From: an uncultured Parabacteroides sp.
Lineage (GTDB): Bacteria > Bacteroidota > Bacteroidia > Bacteroidales > Tannerellaceae
Length of the DNA stretch: 64,000 nucleotides
Assembly (NCBI GenBank): GCA_937894065.1
Contig: CALCST010000017.1
Location: 62,001-126,000, forward strand
Reading direction: 5' to 3'
Shown: one piece after another, positions 8,152 through 18,137 of the stretch
Layout of the letters: every line of letters starts with the position of its first letter
Numbering within the stretch: position 1 is the first letter of the stretch
The notes under the pieces: model-generated
What the model was told of the DNA's origin: nothing
The model's input: the letters and a program-made list of their open reading frames with translations, nothing else
Databases searched by the model: none
Made by a program: the position numbers and the translations under genes

Positions 8152-8188
8152 ACAAATAGAATTGGTATTACGTCAAAAACATAGATAA

Positions 8189-8216
8189 AGTTCTAAGCTC
8201 ATATGACTTTAGAACT
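8189..8216 (+). other. Hairpin in the sulfatase leader
   Basis: AGTTCTAA (8189-8196) and TTAGAACT (8209-8216) form a perfect 8-bp stem 26 bp before the start codon. If transcription starts from either promoter-like element, this stem lies in the 5' untranslated region and could affect translation or mRNA stability. Confidence 0.4.
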
Positions 8217-8242
8217 GAACAAACAAAAACCTCGGAAACATT

Positions 8243-9667
8243 ATGGAATCAAGAATCTTATTAGGTCTGTCCGCAGCATTGTGTGGAGGACTTATTTCCT
8301 GCTCGGAAAGCGAAAAGAAAAATATTCCGGTAAATGTCATTTACATTCTTGCCGACGACTTGGGTTATGGTGATTTAGGTTGCTACGGACAGCAGCTGAT
8401 AAAAACTCCCAATATTGACCGCATGGCAAGCGAAGGTTTGCTGTTTACACAGAATTATGCCGGATGCTCAGTGAGCGCTCCGTCCAGATGTTCGCTGATG
8501 ACGGGACTTCACACGGGGCATACACAAATTCGAGGCAACAAGGAAATAGCTCCGGAAGGACAGCATCCGATGGCTGCCGGAACTTTCACTCTCGGACGGT
8601 TGATGAAATCTGCCGGCTACACGACGGGTATGTTCGGAAAATGGGGATTGGGAAATCCAGGCTCGGCTTCGGTTCCTAATGATATGGGATTCGACGAATT
8701 CTATGGCTACAATTGCCAGCGACAGTCTCATTCGTTCTATCCGGACCATTTGTGGCATAACAAGGACACTGTTTATTTCCCGGAAAATGTCAACAATGCA
8801 AAGAAAACTTATTCGCAGGATTTGATTCACAAGCAGGCTCTGAAATTTATCAATGACAATAAGGACAAGCCTTTCTTTGCTATGCTTACGTACACGCTTC
8901 CGCACGCTGAGCTGAACCTGCCGCATGATTCCATATATAATATGTATGAAAACAGTTTCAAGGAAACGCCATATATAGGAAAGTTCGACCATACTTGGGG
9001 CGGATACAATACTTCGGAAAAACCTTGTGCTTCGTTTGCTGCTATGGTTTCACGTTTGGATATGTATGTTGGAGAAGTAATGGCTGAACTTAAGAAACTT
9101 GGTTTGGAGAAGAACACTTTGGTTATATTCACCAGCGACAATGGTCCTCATGCCGAAGGCGGTGCAAAACCGGATTTCTTCAAGAGTTCCGGACCGCTTA
9201 AAGGTATAAAGAGAGATGCCTATGAAGGTGGTATAAGAGTTCCGATGATTGCCTGGTGGCCAAAGACCATAAAGGAAGGAAAAACAACTAATCATGTAAC
9301 AGCTTTCTGGGATGTGATGCCGACATTGGCAGAGCTGACAGGAACAACTCTCACTGCCGAAACTGATGGTATTTCATTCCTTCCTCTTCTGAAAAACAAC
9401 AAGCAGAAGGAAGAGCACGATTATCTGTATTGGGAATTCCACGAAAGTAAAGGTTGGCAGGCTATACGAGAAGGGAACTTCAAACTTATCCGACAGCCGA
9501 TAAATGGAAACTCAAGATATGAGCTTTATGACTTGAGCTGCGATGTTCATGAAGATAATAATCTTGCCGGCCAATTTCCGGATAAGGTGAAGGCGATGGC
9601 GGCAAAAATGGATAGTGTCAGAACAGCTTCGGAGTATTTTGATTTTGGGAGAGAGAAGAGGCAATAA
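8243..9667 (+). CDS. Sulfatase (family S1 type, serine-type formylglycine site), lipoprotein
   Basis: Hydrolyses sulfate esters, probably from host or dietary glycans; the substrate is not determinable here. It has 474 residues with a lipoprotein-like leader MESRILLGLSAALCGGLISC (possible lipobox C20), so it is probably membrane-anchored. Metal ligands are D38 and D39 in YILADDLGYGD. The activation motif is S78-A-P-S-R, then CSLMTG, so the formylglycine would come from serine and need a radical-SAM maturase (anSME). FTSDNGPHAEGG carries further metal ligands, and GPLKGIKRDAYEGGIRVP is a conserved sulfatase block. It stands alone, behind two promoter-like elements and a leader hairpin, and ends before a strong bidirectional hairpin. 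Confidence 0.94.
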   Translation: MESRILLGLSAALCGGLISCSESEKKNIPVNVIYILADDLGYGDLGCYGQQLIKTPNIDRMASEGLLFTQNYAGCSVSAPSRCSLMTGLHTGHTQIRGNKEIAPEGQHPMAAGTFTLGRLMKSAGYTTGMFGKWGLGNPGSASVPNDMGFDEFYGYNCQRQSHSFYPDHLWHNKDTVYFPENVNNAKKTYSQDLIHKQALKFINDNKDKPFFAMLTYTLPHAELNLPHDSIYNMYENSFKETPYIGKFDHTWGGYNTSEKPCASFAAMVSRLDMYVGEVMAELKKLGLEKNTLVIFTSDNGPHAEGGAKPDFFKSSGPLKGIKRDAYEGGIRVPMIAWWPKTIKEGKTTNHVTAFWDVMPTLAELTGTTLTAETDGISFLPLLKNNKQKEEHDYLYWEFHESKGWQAIREGNFKLIRQPINGNSRYELYDLSCDVHEDNNLAGQFPDKVKAMAAKMDSVRTASEYFDFGREKRQ

Positions 9668-10027
9668 ATTCTGATAAACCCCAAAGGGGAGATACTCGTT
9701 TAGCCTAGAGTCTTGCAAAACTCAAAACGATATTTTAAAAAGTTACAGATTGAGACCTATAAATAAGTAAGAGTCAATATTAATTAATATAGAAAACTAT
9801 ATTTCCATCTGAATTTTGGCTGAAACTTATTGATAAATTTCAAATTGTAAGTTTTCTAAATTCAATATTTAGTTTTATAACACCCTCTTTGAAGTGATAT
9901 ATAAAGAATGAGCACTGAAGGAGCGACACAAAATTTATATTAGTGTCACTCCTTCAGTGCTCAAATTTTGGTGGATAATGATTCCTTGTCAACTTTCAAT
10001 TCCATCAACTTGCGAAACCCTTCTCTC
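9668..10027. other. 360-bp convergent gap between sulfatase and sprA
   Basis: It holds a long hairpin (9910-9962) that can end transcription from both sides and a weak octamer-phased run (9985-10016: CTTGTCAA, CTTTCAAT, TCCATCAA, CTTGCGAA). Nothing gene-like is seen. Confidence 0.7.
9910..9962. terminator. Bidirectional terminator between convergent genes
   Basis: A 20-bp inverted repeat, GAGCACTGAAGGAGCGACAC (9910-9929) and its complement at 9943-9962, has one mismatch and a 13-nt loop. It sits between the ends of the plus-strand sulfatase and the minus-strand sprA. Confidence 0.8.
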
Positions 10028-13000
10028 CTACTGCGCCAACGAGAATCTCAAGCTAATACCATAATTACTGTTGGAAGTCGGATAAGACGCACTTGAAACC
10101 AAAGGTTTGTTAATCTGCAAATCATAGAAAGCACGAACTGTAAGAGCACGGCTCAAACCATAATCGGCAGAGAACTGAATTGTCTTGGCTACATTTCCGC
10201 TAGTTGCCTGAGTAAGTCTGTCTTCTATCTTACGGATAAGCGACTGCATCTTGCGATAAGAGAAGTCGAGACGAACTGTAAGGTCGTTGCTGAAATTAGC
10301 CGTTTTCTTCATTCCAAGCACTTTGTTGAACTCTGTATATTTATATCCGATACCAACAACAAACTCGTTTGAAAGAGACTCAACAATCTGGTATGAAGAG
10401 ATGTTGAGATTCAAGTTTCTTGTCTTACGATATTCCACTTTACCTGTAATATTGTTGAGCATAGTTGCATCAACACCAAACAACGGACTGAATCCTTCTG
10501 TTATGCTCACGGCAGAAATGTCGTAAGGAGAAGAAGGAGTAGGATTTCCAGTAAGTACATCACGTATATATCCCAAGCCATCCTGTCCTGCATCAACCCA
10601 GTTAAGGAAAGAAGAGAATGAACCAACGCTGTATGTACATCTATACTGATGAAGAAGATTCATTGTCTTAAAGTATTTCTGTATAGCCGGAATCTTCATC
10701 AAACCGTTGTATGTAATATTCCAGTTCGGAAGCATACTCTTAACCGAAGGGAATGGAGTGAGTCCTACTTTTGACGGATTCTTTCCTGTATAAGCAGCTA
10801 TGAAAGCCGGAATAAGGACATCAGCTGAGTTCAGACTTACTTTTCCGTTATTAGGATTATACGGCTGACCGGCAAACGGACTTCCAGACATGAATCCTGT
10901 TCCAGGATATGACGTTCCTGCATATACTCCTTCAAGACGAGAAGCTATTACTTCGCGGTTTGCAAGGAATTTATCGAAAACTTTAGATGCATAGTTGTTT
11001 CCTGCATTTCCTGTGCTACCGAAAGCGCTACCCAATGCTATTGTAGTCATAGTGAAACTTCCTCCAAGGACTTCCGGTGAACCTTCATACATGTATTGAA
11101 TCTCTGTATTACGAGTATCAACTCTATTAGCTGTAAGGTCTATTTTAAGACCGCTTATCGGCTCGAGATTAGCTCGGATATTAAGATTCTTAGTACTATT
11201 GATAATTGCTGGGTTGATATTAGTTTCGCTGTTCTTAATCAACCATCCTTTCTCATCAGCCTCTTCAATATATCTCTTGCTTACACCACCGAAGGCAAAG
11301 CCCAAACCAGGAGCCATACCTATTGATGAACGTGTCTGTCCGAAAATATCTCCGACTTCAGGAAGGAAGCCTGGCAACATCATACCGTCAGTCAACGAAT
11401 ACTGAACATTCACACGACGCAACATCATCAAGAAACGAGAACCATGCTCAAGTACTTTATTCATTCTGTCTTCACTCTCAGAAGGTCCCGGATATATAGT
11501 AAGCTTAAGATGTGCCGTATCACGAGTTGTAATTTCCACCTGTGCATAGTTCAAAGGCTTATATTTAATCTTATAAGTCTTTCCATTTGCACCTTTTGCC
11601 ACGATATGCACTTTCTTGGTAAACATACCGTGCTGAACAACCACGTTGCTGTCCATACTCAAAGTGATTTCCTTTTCAAGTTTGACCTGCTTCTTTTTCT
11701 TCTCCTGTTCTTTCTTGTTTCTGTTGTTACGCGAATTTGTTCGAGAAGAAGCATTGAACTTCTGGTTGATTTTCTTCAAATACGGACTTTTGTTATAAAG
11801 AGTCTGAAGATTGAAAGCTCCTTGCCAGTTAAGCTGACGCTGGTTCTTGATTGTATTACCAATCTGAACATCTCCTTCAATCTGAGCTCCGCGGTCCCAA
11901 TTATATGAAGCATTATATGTAGCAGAACTGTTGACCCAATCAAGTGCTGGAATCTGCTGGAAAGGCATATTCCAGGTTACATTGAATTGCTGGTCGTATT
12001 TCATAGGTTTACCCAAATCACGGATACTTTGCTTCACTGAATCTTTCCATACCTGATACTGGTCCGGATTCAATTCTTTATTAACCTGCACATGAGGCTC
12101 CTCAATACGTGCATTTGTTCCCGAAGTAAATTGCATACTGAGGTTGTTGGTGAAATCCCAGCGTAAACTGAAAGCACGGTCCCAATAGAATTCCTGGCTG
12201 AATGAAACCGGAATCTTATTGTTTCCTTCGTTTGTCAGGTCTCTAAGCTGTATTTCATAATAATTCCTCAACATAGCAGTCTGGAAACTAATGTTAGAAG
12301 GCACATAATTCAAAGCAAGCTGTTTCAGATATTTGTTGGCTCCCGTGCTCTTTTTCATCTTACCAAACGGTTTGAACGGCTTAACATACGGAGTGTATGA
12401 ATAAGCGAAATTACCGTTATAGTTTTTAGTTGTTTCGTAAGATGTTTCCGGATTCTTGAAAGCATTCTCACTATAAGAATATCCCAAAGTGAAGTTTGCT
12501 GGGTCGTAAGGCATAGGATTCTTACTCTTCACATCTACTTTGACGTTATTGAATGAAACACTCTTGATTGTTGTACGTGTGATGGATTGCTCCTTGATTG
12601 AATCCTTCTCTGCCTTAGTCGAAGCATTATCCAAAGCATCTTTCAATTCTATATCCTTATCCAACGGATTATACTTAGGTGTTGTTGTCTCGTTAGAATA
12701 AGCATAATAGAACGGAATACTTACTTTAGCCTTTTCCGGGAAGAACTTTCCAAGTTCCAATGAAGTCGAAACACTATATTGAGTGTAATCGTCAAGACGG
12801 CGTTCACTCACAGACTGGTCAAGCGCACCGAAACCGGCAGTTTCAATACGTCCAGCCATATTAACAGAGCCTAGGTCCGACAATACCATATTCAGATTGG
12901 CATTGGCTGCCCATCCGCCTTCTTCGTTGAAATCAGTAAGACGCAACTCATTCACCCAAACTTCCGCACTCTTTATGTCTTTAGAGTTGTTGCGGACACC

Positions 13001-16000
13001 AATCATAATAATCTTCACTTCTGCCAAAGAAGGATTACCGATGATTGAAATAGTGTTGCGTGTGTTGTCCGGGTCCGGTTCGGAATAAACAGTCTGGAAT
13101 GTTATTCCGCTTTCACCAGTACGCTTCTTCTTATTTCGGTTCAACTTCAGATCTGTAAGACGCTCAAATGCGACATTAATCATATTCTCTTCCGGCCAAA
13201 CAGTTTCCTGGTCAGACGAATTATCTGATGAATACTTTCCGTGAGGAGTTAGTCTCAATGGCACTGAATATTCATAATAGTTATTTGTATAGTCAGAACC
13301 CAAACGGATAAACACAGACAAATCGCCGGCAGAAAGTCCTGTAACGTCATTTATGAAAGATTCTGCGTGAGTAAAGAGCTGCAAACGGCCATACTGACGC
13401 ATATCATAATTAGTACTCTTATATACAGCACGTGCATCTCTCGCTGCCAAATTTGTCACTTTCAAAGAAAGTGCCTGCTCGTTCTGCTGACGAAGCTGCG
13501 GCTGACTCGGGTCGCGCATACGAGTTACGCCCGGAGGCAACACGTAGTTGACCGGTGTTTTATCTGCATTCTCTTCAATATTAACTGTTGATACTTCCAA
13601 TGTAGCCTCAGCTGCAGGAGCTGCATCTGCCGGCATAAGTGTACGTTCATAAGTACGCCAGTCACCTCTTACAAGTTCAAACGAACCGAAACGTAAAACA
13701 GTTGAATCTTTAAATCCTGTCATATACATTCTGAGGAAACGCATAGATTTAAAGTCGTTGATTGAACCAATCTTGCGTTCGTATTGCTTGATAGGTATCT
13801 TGAACTGATACCAGTTGACAGTTTCAGTTGTACCATTTTCCAAACGTACTGTTGAAGTCTGCTGATTAATAATATAATTCATTCCGACTTTCATATCAGA
13901 AGGACGGATAGAAACTCGATATTCATAATACTTCTCGTTTTCGTTAAGAGTATTATCCTGATTCAAGTCTTCAACATCCGGAACTGTTTTTGCAGCTGTG
14001 CTATATGCCTCAACAGATTCCTGTGAGTTACCTTCGGTTCCGTTGTAACGTTTGTAGCGTTCCAATATGCTTAACTGCTTTTCGTCATAATCTGAACCAC
14101 GGAAATAGTGGAATTTATCACCTGACGGGTTGTTGATAACAGACAGCGGGTCTGCTTCCATCTTCTGAATAACATCAGCAGACAACTTCGGTCTCAATTT
14201 TTCAATGAACTCCTTATATGCAGGGAATTCCTTTTCTTCTGCTGAAGATAAACCATTCAAACCAACATCCTGAAGTTCACGAGCTCCTGCCGTATTATCG
14301 AATGCGTAAACAGTGCTCTGCTGTGTAGGAACTTTACCCCAAACTGTTGTATCAACACGACTCATATCGCCATCAACAGGCAAACCGTTTTCGAAGAATT
14401 TCTTCTCATCCTTCAATACATCTTCCGATACATCACCAAGGTTGAAATACAAATCACCACCGGAAGAAGCTGTATTATAGATAAACGGGTCCAAAAGCCA
14501 GAACTCAATATATTCGATATTTGCTGTCTCAAAATCCACCTGATCCATCTTACGCATCATACCACCCCAGCGTTTTTCCGGCTCCTGCAATGTACCGTCG
14601 GAATTAACACGGTCGGCATCCAGGTTATACGGACCACGTTCTGTCGGATAATATGCCACATTCAGGACAGACAAAAGGTTGTCCTCATTATACATCTGCT
14701 CTCTGTTAGGGAAAAGTTCTTCCATCTGTACGGCACGTACATAATGGTTTGAGAGGTCATCCTTTGTAATATGAGATGGCAAAGAGCGTGAATTTCGTCT
14801 TGTAAAGATACCGTCAATAGTGTACCAAGCCAACAAAGAACGGTTATGTCCATACGTAACATCATTTACTTTTGAGGCTTCAGGGAAACGAGCGCCAGCT
14901 CCATCTTCATATGGAGTACTTGCAAGCATCCAAGCATACGGATTCAGCAAGTCAAAGCTGCTTTGAGTTGACTCGAAATCATCCAGATAAGAATATTCTC
15001 CGGTATATTTATTTTCATAATGTCCTGCAATAAGCTGAGCAAATTCTGCATTGAAAGCAATCTGGCTCGGCTTAGTAAGAGTAAGTAAAGGCAGCTTATC
15101 CAACATATTTGTCAGCCACTGACTTTCACCTTTATATGAAGCATTCATACCCCAAAGAGTATTCTTTACGGATTCGTCTCCCATCACTGTCTTCGTTGTC
15201 ATAGGCATTTCAGACATATGCATTATGGTTGCCCCCATGTTGAAGTTTGGATTGAACTGATAATTCAAATCCACACCCATAACTGTCTTTCGTTGCATAC
15301 TGTACGTTGACTGATTCTCTAAAGATACACTGACCGGAGTTCCACTGGAAATGATACTTTCATTCAAAATGGTTACGATACCAGAAGCATAGTCAACCGT
15401 ATAATCGACATTTTCAGTAAGAGTAGCACCTCCCGCTGTCACCTTAACCGAACCACGAGCCACATTGGTAGCACCAAGAACAATCTCCGCACCGGATGAA
15501 GCCTTGTATTCACCACGAAGAAGAAACTTGTTCTTCTCTGCAATCTGACGGGCATAGGTCAATGTTGAGTCATACAACTCCTGATACACATATTTATCAG
15601 CAATAGCATCATTACCGATTTTCTTTCTCAAATGTTCACCGAACGGTTCAACAACCGGGAAAATAATCTTACCATTTTCTGAGAGGATTGTATAACCGTC
15701 AACAAAGTCGAAGAATCCATCCGGATAAGCCTCATCTTTTGAGTCCAAACGGTCAAGGTTCATAACTCTAAGAAGAATTTCATCCTTTACATTTCCTTCA
15801 GAAAGATAATTCACATAAGTACCTGTTGTATCGCTCTGATACATAATGTCCATACGGAATTTCTCCTTCTGTACGGAATAAGCGCCAAGTGAATAAACAT
15901 TCTTCATCATCAAATCCCAGAAAGGCATCGATGGAGACATGTTTGTACCCTTAAGCAATTTCAAATACAAACATGATGTTGTATTCTCTGAATTATCAGT

Positions 16001-17461
16001 TGAAAATTCACCAACCTGGAAAACTTGTCCGCCGGCTGTAAATTCGAAAGCAACAGCCAGAACTTCGTCCGCTTGAAGTTGAGTTTTCAACGAGATATAT
16101 CCCAGTTTCTCATTAAGAGTATATTCCGATTCATTCAACTTACGCGCACTTTCCACTTTCTCAAAGTCACGTCCGCCTTCTAGAACTGAGCCTAATGCCT
16201 GAGTAACTTTACTTACATCACGCGCATCAGGATAATTATTAACTATTGTCCTATATAAAGTATTCGCTTCATTATTAGGATATTGAGATGTGCCTGAAGG
16301 AGAAAACATCGGATTTGAGATATGGTCACGTTCTGCCAAATCCGAGAAAGCAACAATATTACGTGCCTGATCATAATTTCCCTGTTTGTTGGTAACCCAA
16401 ACTTCAACCCTGTTAATAATAACAGCAGAATTTACCAACGGCAATGTCTGCATTGCCGCATCAAATTTGTCACGGAAATAATATGAAAGGAAAAAATGAC
16501 GATTCTCATCATATTGGTCAACAGTAATTTCGAACGGTTGAGTTTGCACACCACCTTGAGAGTTTACAGTCCTGGATTCAGATTCCTGCTGTGCAAAAAG
16601 AGTGTTCACACGCAACTTACCAAACTGCAAATCTGCTTTCATACCGAACAACGCAGCACCACCATTAATCAATGAGTTGCTAGTTGTCATACTCACATTA
16701 CCGGCTTCAATATTCTTTATAATTTCATCTTCCTCACCGGTATATGCCAATTTCAGCTGTTTTGAGTCAAAGTCGAAAGAAGTTTCAGTATTATAGTTCA
16801 TACCGAAATTAACCTTCGTACCAACCTGAGCCTGAACATTAAGCTGAACAGTTTCATCGAAATTGAAGAAAGTACGGCTGCGGGCACGTTCAGGCAACGA
16901 AGGATTATTAGTTGTAGTATTCTTAAGTCCAAGAGAAACCTCAGCTGTTCCTTGAGTTTTAACTCTTACACCACCAGGACCAAACACCTTTTCTGCCGCA
17001 CCGATATTGAACTGCATATCGGTAAGATTGAATTTCTTGTTTACCTCTTTCTCATATTCCTCGGCATTCTTCTGTCTGAAATAACTATTTAGCGACTGAA
17101 CTTGGCTATACTCCATATATTCTTCAGGAGTAAGCACCATAGGAGTTCCCAGAACCATATCGCCAAGCTTGGTTTTTACGATATATGCTCCGGAACGTAA
17201 ATCATATTCGATAGTTGTAGTAATATTTTCAGGAGATTTCAAATCCGCAGGATGTTTGGAAATCAAATCCTCATAACCTTCAGGCAAAGTTTTAGCTACA
17301 GGAAAACGAGCCACCGTATCCTGGTCTTGCTCCAACGGAGCATACAAAGCCTCAGGCAATGAAAAATCCAAAGCCTTGTCGCCCTGCAATGCAGCTACTG
17401 CACCAGCAAGAAGAAGAAATAATAAAATAAATGAATATCTCTTACGATAAATCATAGACAT
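10028..17461 (-). CDS. sprA: Giant outer-membrane protein SprA/Sov (type IX secretion translocon type)
   Basis: In Flavobacterium and Porphyromonas, SprA/Sov is the very large outer-membrane beta-barrel through which type IX secretion substrates leave the cell. The 2477 residues match the family's usual size (about 2300-2500). An N-terminal signal peptide (MSMIYRKRYSFILLFLLLAG, with the hydrophobic core to about residue 25) precedes long beta-rich stretches with family wording such as VEVWVTNKQGNYDQARNIVA, DYASGIVTILN and EVWVNELRLTDFNEEGGWA. The frame is intact. The gene overlaps ruvA: the ATG at 17461 gives a 10-bp overlap and the ATG at 17455 forms an ATGA junction. The ruvA-sprA order is conserved in Bacteroidetes. 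Whether the full secretion system is present cannot be seen here. Confidence 0.93.
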   Translation of the reverse strand: MSMIYRKRYSFILLFLLLAGAVAALQGDKALDFSLPEALYAPLEQDQDTVARFPVAKTLPEGYEDLISKHPADLKSPENITTTIEYDLRSGAYIVKTKLGDMVLGTPMVLTPEEYMEYSQVQSLNSYFRQKNAEEYEKEVNKKFNLTDMQFNIGAAEKVFGPGGVRVKTQGTAEVSLGLKNTTTNNPSLPERARSRTFFNFDETVQLNVQAQVGTKVNFGMNYNTETSFDFDSKQLKLAYTGEEDEIIKNIEAGNVSMTTSNSLINGGAALFGMKADLQFGKLRVNTLFAQQESESRTVNSQGGVQTQPFEITVDQYDENRHFFLSYYFRDKFDAAMQTLPLVNSAVIINRVEVWVTNKQGNYDQARNIVAFSDLAERDHISNPMFSPSGTSQYPNNEANTLYRTIVNNYPDARDVSKVTQALGSVLEGGRDFEKVESARKLNESEYTLNEKLGYISLKTQLQADEVLAVAFEFTAGGQVFQVGEFSTDNSENTTSCLYLKLLKGTNMSPSMPFWDLMMKNVYSLGAYSVQKEKFRMDIMYQSDTTGTYVNYLSEGNVKDEILLRVMNLDRLDSKDEAYPDGFFDFVDGYTILSENGKIIFPVVEPFGEHLRKKIGNDAIADKYVYQELYDSTLTYARQIAEKNKFLLRGEYKASSGAEIVLGATNVARGSVKVTAGGATLTENVDYTVDYASGIVTILNESIISSGTPVSVSLENQSTYSMQRKTVMGVDLNYQFNPNFNMGATIMHMSEMPMTTKTVMGDESVKNTLWGMNASYKGESQWLTNMLDKLPLLTLTKPSQIAFNAEFAQLIAGHYENKYTGEYSYLDDFESTQSSFDLLNPYAWMLASTPYEDGAGARFPEASKVNDVTYGHNRSLLAWYTIDGIFTRRNSRSLPSHITKDDLSNHYVRAVQMEELFPNREQMYNEDNLLSVLNVAYYPTERGPYNLDADRVNSDGTLQEPEKRWGGMMRKMDQVDFETANIEYIEFWLLDPFIYNTASSGGDLYFNLGDVSEDVLKDEKKFFENGLPVDGDMSRVDTTVWGKVPTQQSTVYAFDNTAGARELQDVGLNGLSSAEEKEFPAYKEFIEKLRPKLSADVIQKMEADPLSVINNPSGDKFHYFRGSDYDEKQLSILERYKRYNGTEGNSQESVEAYSTAAKTVPDVEDLNQDNTLNENEKYYEYRVSIRPSDMKVGMNYIINQQTSTVRLENGTTETVNWYQFKIPIKQYERKIGSINDFKSMRFLRMYMTGFKDSTVLRFGSFELVRGDWRTYERTLMPADAAPAAEATLEVSTVNIEENADKTPVNYVLPPGVTRMRDPSQPQLRQQNEQALSLKVTNLAARDARAVYKSTNYDMRQYGRLQLFTHAESFINDVTGLSAGDLSVFIRLGSDYTNNYYEYSVPLRLTPHGKYSSDNSSDQETVWPEENMINVAFERLTDLKLNRNKKKRTGESGITFQTVYSEPDPDNTRNTISIIGNPSLAEVKIIMIGVRNNSKDIKSAEVWVNELRLTDFNEEGGWAANANLNMVLSDLGSVNMAGRIETAGFGALDQSVSERRLDDYTQYSVSTSLELGKFFPEKAKVSIPFYYAYSNETTTPKYNPLDKDIELKDALDNASTKAEKDSIKEQSITRTTIKSVSFNNVKVDVKSKNPMPYDPANFTLGYSYSENAFKNPETSYETTKNYNGNFAYSYTPYVKPFKPFGKMKKSTGANKYLKQLALNYVPSNISFQTAMLRNYYEIQLRDLTNEGNNKIPVSFSQEFYWDRAFSLRWDFTNNLSMQFTSGTNARIEEPHVQVNKELNPDQYQVWKDSVKQSIRDLGKPMKYDQQFNVTWNMPFQQIPALDWVNSSATYNASYNWDRGAQIEGDVQIGNTIKNQRQLNWQGAFNLQTLYNKSPYLKKINQKFNASSRTNSRNNRNKKEQEKKKKQVKLEKEITLSMDSNVVVQHGMFTKKVHIVAKGANGKTYKIKYKPLNYAQVEITTRDTAHLKLTIYPGPSESEDRMNKVLEHGSRFLMMLRRVNVQYSLTDGMMLPGFLPEVGDIFGQTRSSIGMAPGLGFAFGGVSKRYIEEADEKGWLIKNSETNINPAIINSTKNLNIRANLEPISGLKIDLTANRVDTRNTEIQYMYEGSPEVLGGSFTMTTIALGSAFGSTGNAGNNYASKVFDKFLANREVIASRLEGVYAGTSYPGTGFMSGSPFAGQPYNPNNGKVSLNSADVLIPAFIAAYTGKNPSKVGLTPFPSVKSMLPNWNITYNGLMKIPAIQKYFKTMNLLHQYRCTYSVGSFSSFLNWVDAGQDGLGYIRDVLTGNPTPSSPYDISAVSITEGFSPLFGVDATMLNNITGKVEYRKTRNLNLNISSYQIVESLSNEFVVGIGYKYTEFNKVLGMKKTANFSNDLTVRLDFSYRKMQSLIRKIEDRLTQATSGNVAKTIQFSADYGLSRALTVRAFYDLQINKPLVSSASYPTSNSNYGISLRFSLAQ

Positions 17462-18048
17462 TTGAGAGCCTCCTTAATAACACCTTCAACTTTCATATCA
17501 GGCTGTTTTTTAAGTAAAGCAGAAACAGTCTTTTGTGCTGCCTGTTTCTGAAATCCAAGCATAACCAAAGCTGCAACAGCCTCTTCTGCCACAACAGAGC
17601 GTGACGTTCCGACTTCAACTGCTGCAGAACCACGGCTTTCAGCAACTTCCAAAGTAAGTTTATTCTTCAAGTCAACCAAAACACGCTGAGCTGTTTTAAG
17701 CCCAATTCCTTTTACTGCAGTAAGAGCCCTTACATCATCCTCGGCAAACACCTGCATCAATTGAGAAGGTGTCAATGCAGAAAGAATCATACGTGCTGTA
17801 TTGGGTCCGACTCCCGAAACACCAATCAATGCAACAAAGCATACTCTTTCATCCTTATCAGCAAATCCATAAAGGATATGTGTATCCTCACGTATAACTT
17901 CGTATATATATATTTTTGCTGACTTATCTCTTTGAAGCTTTGAATATGTATTCAGAGATATGAATATCTCATAACCAATCCCATTACACTCCAAGACCAT
18001 TCTAGCCGGAGTGATTTCATCTATATCACCTTTTATATATTCAATCAT
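17452..18048 (-). CDS. ruvA: Holliday junction branch migration protein RuvA
   Basis: DNA-binding subunit of the RuvAB Holliday junction motor. I chose the ATG at 18048, giving MIEYIKGDIDEITP, the family's normal N-terminus and 198 residues; the open frame extends 13 codons further without homology. The N-terminal OB fold (about 1-65) is followed by two helix-hairpin-helix motifs, LIGVSGVGPNTA and LTAVKGIGLKTAQRV. A flexible linker leads to the C-terminal RuvB-binding domain (about 148-198, EEAVAALVMLGFQKQAA). It overlaps the start of sprA, so the two are almost certainly cotranscribed and translationally coupled. An 89-bp gap separates it from the end of trkH upstream. Confidence 0.97.
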   Translation of the reverse strand: MIEYIKGDIDEITPARMVLECNGIGYEIFISLNTYSKLQRDKSAKIYIYEVIREDTHILYGFADKDERVCFVALIGVSGVGPNTARMILSALTPSQLMQVFAEDDVRALTAVKGIGLKTAQRVLVDLKNKLTLEVAESRGSAAVEVGTSRSVVAEEAVAALVMLGFQKQAAQKTVSALLKKQPDMKVEGVIKEALKCL

Positions 18049-18137
18049 AGTAATAATTAAGCAAAACCTGCTTATCTGATAACGCAAAGATTACACTTTA
18101 CGTATATTGCATTAATATTAATTGGCTTATATTAACA

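Larger units (their letters stand above)
7397..8242. other. 846-bp AT-rich intergenic region before the sulfatase
   Basis: It holds a GC-rich hairpin just after the lipoprotein gene, an AT-rich stretch with no credible gene (7440-7770), a 23-bp-period tandem array (7771-7895), two copies of a promoter-like element (8028-8071 and 8110-8151), and a small leader hairpin (8189-8216). An open frame at 7988-8188 only translates the duplicated promoter element and is not counted as a gene. Confidence 0.8.

Noticed and set aside
7988..8188. Plus-strand open frame of 66 codons
   Set aside because: It translates the duplicated promoter element; its two internal FILLCTRLSLYL copies come from the DNA repeat, not from a protein repeat.
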